Below are positions 57,254-64,000 of a stretch of 64,000 nt of DNA, piece after piece (position 1 is the stretch's first letter; every line of letters starts with the position of its first letter). Location: positions 22,157 to 86,156 of the forward strand of contig NZ_CADCTE010000144.1 in NCBI RefSeq assembly GCF_902805515.1. The letters are read 5' to 3'. The stretch comes from an uncultured Arthrobacter sp. (lineage in GTDB: Bacteria; Actinomycetota; Actinomycetes; Actinomycetales; Micrococcaceae). The position numbers were made by a program, and so were the translations under genes. The notes under the pieces were generated by a model. The model ran no database searches and was not told the origin of the DNA. It saw only the letters and a program-made list of their open reading frames with translations.

Positions 57254-58421
57254 CGATTCCTCCAGGAACGACGCGGAGCTGCCGCCCTGCCAGCTCCTCC
57301 GGAATGTCCCCGGGAACCGCGGCGGTGACAAGCACCTGCTCCGCGCCGGAGACGATTTTCGCAAGTTTTCTCCTCCGCTGAGTGTCCAGCTCCGCGAAGA
57401 CATCGTCAAGGATCAGCACCGGGGTCGCCCCGGGGGTCTGGTCCTCCTCATTGAGCAGGTAGTAGGAGGCGAGGCGCAGGGCCAGGGCCATCGACCAGGT
57501 TTCCCCGTGGGAGGCGTATCCCTTGGCCGGGGCCGGTCCGAGCATGAGGCTCAACTCGTCGCGGTGCGGTCCCACCAGGGAGATCCCCCGGTCGAGCTCC
57601 TTCTTGCGGTGCTGTACCAGCGCCTCGAGGAAACGGTCGGTCAGTTCCGCCGGATCCGCGCCGTGAAGTTCCCCGGCACGGATTCCGGCTGCGTCCGGGT
57701 CCTCGTCGTCGAACAGGCCCGCCACCGTGGCCCGGTAGCCGGCCGACGCCTCCTTCGAACCGTCGGTCAGCTGGGCGTAGGCCAGCGCCAGATGCGGCTG
57801 GAGCCTTTCGACAAGGCCCAGCCGAGCATGAAGGAGGCGTGCCCCGGTTTCGGCAAGGTGCTGGTCCCACACCTCGAGTGTTGCCTCGTGCGCTCCCGAG
57901 AACCGCCCGGCCGCCCGGGCGGATTTCAGCAGCGCGTTGCGCTGCTTGAGGACCCGCTCGTAGTCGACACGCAGGGCCGCCTGGTGCGGAACCAGCGTGA
58001 CGAGGACCTCGTCGAGATATCGCCGCCGGACGGCCGGATCGCCCTTGACGAGGGCGAGGTCCTCCGGAGCGAAGAGCACGGTCTTGAGGATGCCTGCGGC
58101 TGCCCGCGCCCGGACCGGATTGGCCCGGTTGATCCGGGCGCGGTTGGCGCCGGCGGCATTGATCTCCACCTCGACGCTTGTCCGCTGCACCCCGCGGACA
58201 AGCTTCCCCCGCACCAGCGCCCTCTCAGCGGAGAAACCGATGAGGGGCTTGTCGGTGCTGACCCGGTGCGAGGAGAGGGACGCAAGGTACCCGATGGCCT
58301 CCACGATGTTCGTCTTCCCCACGCCGTTGGGTCCGACGAACACCGTCACGCCGGGAGCCAGCCCGGTGTCGAGCTGGTGGTAGCTGCGGAAGTCGGTGAG
58401 CGATAGGTGCTCTATGTACAC
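57237..58421 (-). CDS. recF: RecF, recombinational repair ATPase
   Basis: A 394-residue SMC-like ATPase that loads RecA at gaps with RecO and RecR. Walker A is GPNGVGKTN (30-38), the signature region SLVGPHRDEL and Walker B PVLILDDVFAELD (near 346-358) are intact. GTG at 58421 (VYIEHLSL) begins family homology; the longer frame upstream overlaps gnd and has no similarity. It is 10 bases downstream of gnd and overlaps the DUF721 gene. Confidence 0.96.
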   Translation of the reverse strand: MYIEHLSLTDFRSYHQLDTGLAPGVTVFVGPNGVGKTNIVEAIGYLASLSSHRVSTDKPLIGFSAERALVRGKLVRGVQRTSVEVEINAAGANRARINRANPVRARAAAGILKTVLFAPEDLALVKGDPAVRRRYLDEVLVTLVPHQAALRVDYERVLKQRNALLKSARAAGRFSGAHEATLEVWDQHLAETGARLLHARLGLVERLQPHLALAYAQLTDGSKEASAGYRATVAGLFDDEDPDAAGIRAGELHGADPAELTDRFLEALVQHRKKELDRGISLVGPHRDELSLMLGPAPAKGYASHGETWSMALALRLASYYLLNEEDQTPGATPVLILDDVFAELDTQRRRKLAKIVSGAEQVLVTAAVPGDIPEELAGRQLRVVPGGIDADAG

Positions 58422-58431
58422 CGGCCCCCGC

Positions 58432-59328
58432 TCAGGCGGGATCCTGGCGGGCCGGGCGTACCGCGTGTCCACCGAACTGGTTCCGGAGGGCCGCGACCAT
58501 CTTCATCGCCGGGGAGTCGTCCTGCCGCGAGGAGAAGCGGGCGAAGACCGAGGCCGTGATCGCCGGGGTGGGCACTGCGTTGGCGATCGATTCCTCGACG
58601 GTCCAGCGTCCCTCACCGGAGTCCTCGACGTAACCGGCAACCTGGGCGAGCTCGGGGTCGTCCTGCAGCGCGTTCACCATGAGGTCGAGCAGCCAGGACC
58701 GGACGACCGTGCCCTTCTGCCAGGCGGTGAAGGTTCCGGGCACGTCCTTGATGATGTCCTTGGCCTGCAGGAGTTCATATCCCTCGGCGTAGGCCTGCAT
58801 GAGCCCGTATTCGATGCCGTTGTGGACCATCTTGGCGTAGTGTCCGGCGCCGATGTCGCCGACGTGGACGAAGCTTTCGTGCCGCTCACCCTCGGGCCGG
58901 AGCGCATCGAAGATCGGCAGGGCGCGGGCGACTTCGGCGTCGCTGCCGCCGACCATCAGACCGTAGCCGTTCGCCAGGCCCCACACGCCGCCCGAGACGC
59001 CGCAGTCCAGGAAGGAGATGCCGTGCTCGGCGAGGAGTGCACCGTGGGCCTGGTCGTCGGTGAAGCGGGAATTGCCGCCGTCGATGACGAGGTCGCCTTC
59101 CTGCAGTGCGCCGGACAGTTCGCGGATGACGTTGTCGGTCACAGCTCCGGCGGGAACCATCACCCAGATGATGCGGGGAGCCGGTACGGCGGCCACCAGC
59201 TCATCGAGGGAGGACACATCGGTCAGGTCCGGGTTTCGATCGAAGCCGGTGACGGTGATGCCCCCACGGCGCAGCCGTTCCCTCATGTTGAAGCCCATTT
59301 TGCCTAGTCCGATAAGGCCAATATGCAT
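58432..59328 (-). CDS. gnd: 6-phosphogluconate dehydrogenase, decarboxylating (short form)
   Basis: A 298-residue short-form 6-phosphogluconate dehydrogenase, which makes ribulose-5-phosphate, CO2 and a reduced nicotinamide cofactor. Cofactor binding is GLIGLGKMGFNM (4-15), the substrate signature is IDGGNS (82-87), and the catalytic lysine is in GAGHYAKMVHNGIEYG (about 161-176). The short length is typical of the Gram-positive GntZ-like type, which often uses NAD. Its place between dnaN and recF is seen in Micrococcaceae and relatives and in Streptomyces. It is the third gene of the dnaA-dnaN run. Confidence 0.95.
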   Translation of the reverse strand: MHIGLIGLGKMGFNMRERLRRGGITVTGFDRNPDLTDVSSLDELVAAVPAPRIIWVMVPAGAVTDNVIRELSGALQEGDLVIDGGNSRFTDDQAHGALLAEHGISFLDCGVSGGVWGLANGYGLMVGGSDAEVARALPIFDALRPEGERHESFVHVGDIGAGHYAKMVHNGIEYGLMQAYAEGYELLQAKDIIKDVPGTFTAWQKGTVVRSWLLDLMVNALQDDPELAQVAGYVEDSGEGRWTVEESIANAVPTPAITASVFARFSSRQDDSPAMKMVAALRNQFGGHAVRPARQDPA

Positions 59329-59375
59329 TGCATTTACTCTTTCTACCGTGGGGGCGGCCGGCGTTACGCCGGTCC

Positions 59376-60500
59376 TTACTGGTTCGGAAGCCGAACGGGC
59401 ATCAGGAGGTACCGGTAGTCTTCCCGGTCCTCGCCTGTGGCTTCCTCCTGTGCCGACATGACAGCCGGTTTTGGCGGGGAAGTGAACGAAAAGCGCACGA
59501 ATTTGCTGGGGAAAGCGCCGAGACCCTCGCTGAGGTACTGCGGGTTGAACGCGACGGTGATGTCGTCGCCGTCGAGGGTCGCCTCGATGGCTTCGGAGGC
59601 CTGGGCATCCTCGCCGGTGCCGGCGTCAAGAGCCACCTGGCCCTGGGTGAAGGCCAGCCGCACCGGGGTGTTCCGCTCGGCCACCAGCGACACACGCCGC
59701 ACGGCCTCCACTAGGGCGCTGGTTTCGACGGTGGCGTGGATCGGCGTGGTTTCGGGGAAGAGGGACCGGATCTTCGGGTAGTCCCCGTCGACCAGCAGGG
59801 AGGTGGTCCGCCGGCCGCCGCTTTCGAAACCGATCAGTTCGCTGTCATCGGAGAAGGCGATGTTCAGGTCGCCGGCGCCCCCGAGGGTTTTGGCGACCTC
59901 ATTGAGGGTTTTGGCCTTGACCAGGGCGCTGGTGGAGATGCCCGGAGTTGAAGGCTTCCAGGACACTTCCCGCAGGGCCAGCCGGTACCGGTCGGTGGCG
60001 AGGAGCGTGATGAGGTCGTCTTCGATCTCCATGCGGACGCCGGTGAGGATAGGCAGGGTGTCGTCGCGGCTGGCGGCGATGATCACCTGGGAGACGGCCT
60101 GGGCGAAGGCATCACCGTCGACGACGCCGCTGACGGCGGGGAGCTTCGGCAGCTCGGGGTATTCCCCTTCGGGCATGGTGGCGAGGTTGAACCGGCTGTT
60201 GCGGCAGGTCAGGGTGACTTTCGATCCGTCAGTGGCCACCTCGACGGGTGCCGAGGGCAGGCTGCGGCAGATGTCGGCGAGCAGGCGTCCCGAAACGAGG
60301 ATGGTTCCTTCCTCGCTGATGTCGGCGGGGATCTCCAGGCGTGCGGAGATTTCGTAGTCGAAGCTCGCCAGGGAGAGGGCTCCACCCTCGGCCTTGATAA
60401 GCAGCCCTGCCAGCACGGGAACAGGCGGGCGCGGGGAAAGGGAGCGCGCTGTCCAGGAGACAGCCTCCGCGAGAACGTCCCGCTCAACTCTGAATTTCAC
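59376..60500 (-). CDS. dnaN: DNA polymerase III sliding clamp (beta subunit)
   Basis: A 374-residue beta clamp of three similar domains (about 1-120, 125-250, 255-374), starting VKFRVERDVLAEAVSW and ending YRYLLMPVRLPNQ, the usual C-terminal M-P-V/M-R. TILVSGRLLADICRSLP and ATDRYRLALRE are family hallmarks. GTG at 60500 is chosen by family similarity; the ribosome site (GAAAGG) is somewhat far. It follows oriC and dnaA in the usual arrangement. Confidence 0.97.
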   Translation of the reverse strand: MKFRVERDVLAEAVSWTARSLSPRPPVPVLAGLLIKAEGGALSLASFDYEISARLEIPADISEEGTILVSGRLLADICRSLPSAPVEVATDGSKVTLTCRNSRFNLATMPEGEYPELPKLPAVSGVVDGDAFAQAVSQVIIAASRDDTLPILTGVRMEIEDDLITLLATDRYRLALREVSWKPSTPGISTSALVKAKTLNEVAKTLGGAGDLNIAFSDDSELIGFESGGRRTTSLLVDGDYPKIRSLFPETTPIHATVETSALVEAVRRVSLVAERNTPVRLAFTQGQVALDAGTGEDAQASEAIEATLDGDDITVAFNPQYLSEGLGAFPSKFVRFSFTSPPKPAVMSAQEEATGEDREDYRYLLMPVRLPNQ

Positions 60501-61056
60501 GGAAGGAAGCCGCCTTTCACAAAGTACCTCTTGAGTACAACCACCGACATGGACGTACGTGGGCGGGGTCCGGTGTCTGTGCGGAAAGAGAATCCGGGAG
60601 GGCACCGTTGACCCCAACCCTGCTTGGAACACAGCTTAGCCTGAGCCGCCGGGTCCCGTGGATGGGTGCCGTCGGAACGGACGGGGCCGGCCGGCCCCAG
60701 CCGGGAGGAGCGACCCGGAACGGGTCGGATCCGGGTCCGGACCGGGATGCAGGAACACGAGAGTGTTATCTGAAGAACTTTTTGAAGTTTAAGGTTCGTA
60801 GTGTTAATAACTGCTGTGGAAACTGTGGATAAGTCCACCCGCCGCCCGTAGTCCGCGGATCTGCCCTGTGGACAAGCTGTGTGTCCACAGCCCGTCCTGA
60901 AAGCCGGCCCTGTGGGGGAAATCCTTGTCATTTCGCGGATCCACAGTGCGGGTAGGGGTTTTCCTCAGGTTCGGGCAGGTTGTTCCGGGGGTTATCCACA
61001 GTTGTGTCCACAGCTGTTAATTTCCCGCCCGTTGGGCGGTCCCCCGGCGGGCGGCC
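60501..61056. other. Probable oriC (dnaA-dnaN intergenic region)
   Basis: This 556-base gap has perfect DnaA boxes at 60824-60832 (TGTGGATAA) and 60992-61000 (TTATCCACA), and near-matches at 60867-60875 (TGTGGACAA), 60881-60889, 60937-60945 and 61004-61012. A clear AT-rich stretch lies at about 60763-60813, next to the first box, and is a candidate unwinding element. The 60630-60750 part is GC-rich. Confidence 0.8.
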
Positions 61057-62469
61057 TCAGGCTTCCCGCTGCTTGTGTTTGATGCGGTTCGTCAGTTCGG
61101 TCACCTGGTTGAAGATGGCCCGGCGCTCGGCCATGAGTTCGCGGATCTTGCGGTCGGCGTGGATGACAGTAGTGTGATCACGGCCACCGAGCTCCTGGCC
61201 GATCTTGGGCAGGGACATATCGGTCAGTTCGCGGCAGAGGTACATGGCGATCTGCCGGGCCGTCACCAGGGTGCGGGTGCGGGACTTGCTGCACAACTCC
61301 TCGAGGCTGATCTGGAAGTAGTCGGCGGTCTGGGCCATGATCACCGTCGAGGTGATCTCCTGAGCGCCGTCATCGGAGATCAGATCCTTGAGCACGATCT
61401 CGGCCAGGTTCACGTCGACCGGCTGCCGGTTGAGGCTCGCGAAGGCGGTGACCCGGATCAGGGCCCCCTCAAGTTCCCGGATGTTCGTTGCGATCTTGGA
61501 CGCGATGTACTCAAGGACGTCATCGGGTGCGCTCAGGCTGTCGCTGATCGCCTTCTTGCGCAGGATGGCAATACGGGTTTCGAGTTCGGGCGGCTGGATA
61601 TCGGTGAGCAGGCCCCACTCGAACCGGGACCGCATGCGCTCCTCGAAGCCTGAAAGCTGCTTTGGCGGCAGGTCCGAGGTGATCACCACCTGCTTGTTGT
61701 GGTTGTGCAGCGCATTGAAGGTGTGGAAAAACTCCTCCTGGGTCCGGTCCTTGCCGGAGAGGAACTGGATGTCATCGATGAGCAGGATGTCCACATTGCG
61801 GTAGGTCTGCTTGAAGCTTGTGCCCTCATCGTCGCGGATCGAGTTGATGAAGTCGTTAGTGAATTCCTCGGAGTTCACGTACCTCACGCGGATGCCGGTG
61901 TAGAGATGCCGGGCATAGTGGCCGATCGCGTGAAGGAGGTGGGTCTTGCCAAGGCCCGAGTCACCGTAGATGAACAACGGGTTGTAGGCCTTGGCGGGAG
62001 CCTCGGCGACGGCGACGGCGGCGGCGTGGGCGAACCGGTTCGAGGAGCCGATGACGAAGGTGTCGAAGATGTACTTGGGGTTCAGGCGGCCGAACTCATG
62101 GGAGTTGCTTGGCGGCGTCGGCGACGGCTTGGGCTCTTCCCGCTGTTCCGGGGAGGGGACCAATTCCGGAACCGGCTCCTCCTCGGCGACCGGAGTGAGA
62201 TCGGGGTCGATGACGAACGCACACTGGATGTCCTCCCTGAACACTTCGTGCAGGGCTTCGTCCAGGGCAGCCTTCAGCTGGGTCTGGAGCACCTCGCGGG
62301 TCAGTTCATTTGGGACGGCGACCAGCATTGTGGTGCCGATCAGCCCCTGGGCCTGGGCCAGAACGACGAATCCGCGCTGCCTCGGTGTGACGCGATCGTC
62401 ATGCTCAAGGGTACGGATCACCTTCCGCCATGAGCTGCCGACGTCGTTGACCTCGTCCGTTTCCACCAC
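61057..62469 (-). CDS. dnaA: DnaA, replication initiator
   Basis: A 470-residue DnaA. Domain I (about 1-90), a variable acidic and Pro-rich domain II (about 91-130), the AAA+ domain III with Walker [10 protein letters not shown] (169-177) and Walker [11 protein letters not shown] (228-237), and the box-binding domain IV with [20 protein letters not shown] and [17 protein letters not shown] at 62469. Domain II is short compared with Streptomyces. It is flanked by DnaA-box-rich gaps on both sides, suggesting autoregulation. Confidence 0.98.
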   Translation of the reverse strand: MVETDEVNDVGSSWRKVIRTLEHDDRVTPRQRGFVVLAQAQGLIGTTMLVAVPNELTREVLQTQLKAALDEALHEVFREDIQCAFVIDPDLTPVAEEEPVPELVPSPEQREEPKPSPTPPSNSHEFGRLNPKYIFDTFVIGSSNRFAHAAAVAVAEAPAKAYNPLFIYGDSGLGKTHLLHAIGHYARHLYTGIRVRYVNSEEFTNDFINSIRDDEGTSFKQTYRNVDILLIDDIQFLSGKDRTQEEFFHTFNALHNHNKQVVITSDLPPKQLSGFEERMRSRFEWGLLTDIQPPELETRIAILRKKAISDSLSAPDDVLEYIASKIATNIRELEGALIRVTAFASLNRQPVDVNLAEIVLKDLISDDGAQEITSTVIMAQTADYFQISLEELCSKSRTRTLVTARQIAMYLCRELTDMSLPKIGQELGGRDHTTVIHADRKIRELMAERRAIFNQVTELTNRIKHKQREA

Positions 62470-62946
62470 AAATACCCCTCAAACCTTCACAATCCGCACC
62501 TGAAAATGGCCGTAATCCACAGGGTTGTACACAGATGGTGGATAAACCGGCCCTGCCAAGACTAGAGGATGGAAACTACAGAAGATAGCGGTCAAACCGT
62601 GGACAAAGCAGGGCCCGGGACGGTCCTCCGGGGCATTTAGGCGCTACCCGGCGCGGTCCGGAGGCCGCTGATTGTCCACAGGCGGATGTCCACAGGTGTG
62701 GATGATGCAGTGGATGGAACCCGCCGCCGGCCGGTTTGACGCTGCTGTGTCCCGTCGCCTAACGTTATGTAGTCCTTTATGTCTGCATTTCGCATGCCAC
62801 CACGACTGTTCCGGGTAGTAAGAGGCCTCGGATGCGTGCTGGCGTTTCGAGCGTCCTGCGGGTGTGCACCTTAATCGCGTCAGTCTGTTCTTCCCCCTTG
62901 TTGCAATGGGCCGGACGCATCTCAAGATCGTCTTGGAGTAAACACA
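62470..62946. other. dnaA-rpmH divergent region with DnaA-box-like sites
   Basis: This 477-base gap holds no gene. Near-consensus DnaA boxes are TAATCCACA (62513-62521), GGTGGATAA (62537-62545), CGTGGACAA (62598-62606), TTGTCCACA (62672-62680), ATGTCCACA (62686-62694) and TGTGGATGA (62697-62705). They surround the likely dnaA promoter. GGAG at 62935 serves rpmH. Confidence 0.75.
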
Positions 62947-63084
62947 GTGAGCAAGCGGACCTTTCAGCCGAATAACCGCCGTCGTGCCAAAAAGCACGGT
63001 TTCCGCCTTCGCATGCGTACCCGCGCAGGCCGTGCCATTCTGTCGGCACGCCGCAGCAAGGGCCGTACCGAGCTGTCGGCATAA
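62947..63084 (+). CDS. rpmH: Ribosomal protein L34 (bL34)
   Basis: A 45-residue strongly basic protein, [20 protein letters not shown], followed by R-T-R-A-G-R and ending in [10 protein letters not shown]. It is complete and of family length. GTG at 62947 follows TTGGAG. It is divergent from dnaA and heads the rpmH-rnpA-yidD-yidC operon. Confidence 0.98.
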   Translation: MSKRTFQPNNRRRAKKHGFRLRMRTRAGRAILSARRSKGRTELSA

Positions 63085-63169
63085 GCGGTTCCACCCTTCC
63101 CGTGACGAGGCCCAGCCTGGATCGCGCGGTATCAAACACTTTTCCGGTTTCTTAGGAGAGGCGCATTAG

Positions 63170-63559
63170 GTGCTCGCAAAGATCCACAGGGTGCGCGTCG
63201 CCGGAGATTTTTCACGGACTGTACGTTCCGGCGCCCGATCTGGGCGCCGGAACGTCGTCTTATATGCCTCCCGGCGGGCCCTCGATGAGCCCACCAGGTG
63301 TGGTTTCATCGTGGGGAAAAACGTAGGGAACGCGGTTACGCGCAATCTCGTTAAGCGGAGACTGCGTGCCGCTGCCGCGGCGTTCATCTCCCGGAACCCC
63401 GCGGGAATGGACCTCGTGGTGCGTGCCCTGCCCGCTTCCGCCCTCGCCGGGTGGAATGATCTCAGCAGGGACTTCGAGAAGGCGGCCGCCGGCGCTGTTC
63501 GGCGGTTGGGCCCGGAGGACGACGGCCGGACAGGAAACGAGGGAGGCGCAGCATCGTGA
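63170..63559 (+). CDS. rnpA: Ribonuclease P protein component
   Basis: A 129-residue protein subunit of RNase P, which matures tRNA 5' ends. The signature GNAVTRNLVKRRLRAAA (about 52-68) is intact. GTG at 63170 follows AGGAGAGG. A perfect hairpin lies early in the coding sequence. The gene overlaps yidD by four bases. The acidic C-terminal tail (about 112-129) is an extension. Confidence 0.95.
   Translation: MLAKIHRVRVAGDFSRTVRSGARSGRRNVVLYASRRALDEPTRCGFIVGKNVGNAVTRNLVKRRLRAAAAAFISRNPAGMDLVVRALPASALAGWNDLSRDFEKAAAGAVRRLGPEDDGRTGNEGGAAS
63223..63255 (+). other. Perfect 14-base hairpin inside rnpA
   Basis: ACGTTCCGGCGCCC (63223-63236), loop GATCT, and its exact complement (63242-63255), about 50 bases after the start codon. 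It encodes residues of a Gly/Arg-rich loop. It may slow translation or transcription. Confidence 0.8.
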
Positions 63560-63918
63560 GAACCACTGGTTCCCGGTACGGTCGGCTCCTGCGTGATGTT
63601 CCCCGCAACCTCCTGATTCTGATTCTTATGACCTATCGACGGGTGATCTCCCCCCTTTACGGTCAGGTCTGCCGGTTCTATCCGAGCTGCTCCGCCTATG
63701 CACTTGAGGCGGTGACCGTCCATGGCGCGGTACGGGGAAGTACGCTTGCCCTTAAAAGAGTTCTGCGGTGTCATCCTTGGAATGACGGCGGCGTGGACCA
63801 CGTCCCGCAGGGCGGCCGGATTTTCCCCGACGGAAAAGTGCCTGCGATTGTTGTGTTGAACCACCCGGTGATTCCGGACGATGACGAAAGCCGCCCCGCG
63901 GCTCGAGGAGCTAACTGA
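63556..63918 (+). CDS. yidD: YidD, membrane protein insertion efficiency factor
   Basis: A 120-residue membrane-associated protein that assists YidC-dependent insertion. The family core is LLILILMTYRRVISPLYG, FYPSCSAYALEAV (with conserved Cys), and LRCHPWNDGGVDHVP. A C-terminal extension (about 92-120) is not in the minimal family. GTG at 63556 overlaps rnpA; yidC starts two bases after its stop. Confidence 0.95.
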   Translation: MRTTGSRYGRLLRDVPRNLLILILMTYRRVISPLYGQVCRFYPSCSAYALEAVTVHGAVRGSTLALKRVLRCHPWNDGGVDHVPQGGRIFPDGKVPAIVVLNHPVIPDDDESRPAARGAN

Positions 63919-63920
63919 TT

Positions 63921-64000
63921 ATGGATTTCTTCGGGACGATCCTGTTCCCCTTCCGGTGGCTTGTGTCCTGGATCATGGTGATGTTCCACGAGGGCTTCAC
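63921..64000 (+). CDS. yidC: YidC membrane protein insertase (5' part only)
   Basis: The ATG at 63921 begins MDFFGTILFPFRWLVSWIMV, the start of actinobacterial YidC/Oxa1, with its first membrane segment. The gene runs off the right window edge after 26 codons. The gene order rpmH-rnpA-yidD-yidC supports the call. Confidence 0.9.
   Translation, partial: MDFFGTILFPFRWLVSWIMVMFHEGF

Noticed and set aside
60630..60750. GC-rich dyads in oriC as a terminator of dnaA
   Set aside because: Several overlapping short GC dyads but no single strong stem or T-run.

Overview
The window is a GC-rich actinobacterial chromosome segment that ends at the replication origin. Its right half follows the origin-proximal gene order of Actinobacteria in inverted orientation (compare Mycobacterium tuberculosis Rv0001 to Rv0020c): yidC, yidD, rnpA and rpmH on the plus strand; dnaA, dnaN, gnd, recF, a DUF721 gene, gyrB, gyrA, a DUF3566 gene, tRNA-Ile, a DLW-39 gene, tRNA-Ala and ppiA on the minus strand; then crgA and the block fhaA-fhaB-pstP-rodA-pbpA-pknA-pknB on the plus strand. 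The short decarboxylating gnd between dnaN and recF, together with the protein sequences, suggests Micrococcaceae (Arthrobacter and relatives). The family is an inference; the phylum is secure.

Layout. 1-8.2 kb: a truncated LysM-like membrane protein, a LURP-one/scramblase-like protein, an MBL-fold hydrolase, a phosphotransferase, small envelope proteins, a glycerophosphodiesterase, a HAD phosphatase and a PfkB sugar kinase. 8.3-10.8 kb: a compact operon of ring-cleaving dioxygenase, serine hydrolase and isocitrate-lyase-family enzyme. 10.8-12.9 kb: a lipoprotein-like hydrolase and a stand-alone RelA/SpoT-domain protein. 12.9-19.6 kb: phosphoketolase, the three-domain ligase LigD and divergent Ku (non-homologous end joining), with an SRPBCC gene. 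19.6-25.6 kb: NhaA, a dehalogenase-like HAD protein, tRNA-Val, an Hsp20 gene preceded by both CIRCE-like and HAIR-like operators, an SDR, and PstS without transporter genes. 25.7-28.3 kb: a dps remnant, a GAF-ANTAR regulator, a pair of hairpin repeats, and a LysR effector domain without DNA-binding domain, divergent from a DUF5997 gene. 28.4-34.3 kb: the mutasome imuA'-imuB-dnaE2 behind a LexA-like box. 34.4-45.0 kb: tRNA-Leu, the FHA/PP2C/RodA/PBP/kinase operon for growth control, and a trpG/pabA-type amidotransferase. 45.3-50.8 kb: crgA, an SDR, an intergenic cluster of four perfect DnaA boxes, rhomboid, cyclophilin, a coiled-type membrane protein, an EamA transporter, tRNA-Ala and DLW-39. 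50.9-64 kb: tRNA-Ile and the gyrase/recF/dnaN/oriC/dnaA/rpmH region.

How the genes work together. Replication initiation (dnaA, oriC, dnaN), supercoiling (gyrAB), repair (recF, NHEJ, SOS mutasome) and envelope growth signalling (PknA/PknB, PstP, RodA/PbpA, FhaA/B, CrgA) share this stretch. The least expected features are the DnaA-box cluster about 14 kb from dnaA, the double heat-shock operator, and short tandem repeats that straddle the stop codons of several genes (about 4.98, 12.90, 30.83 and 44.34 kb). No prophage, insertion sequence or CRISPR array was seen.
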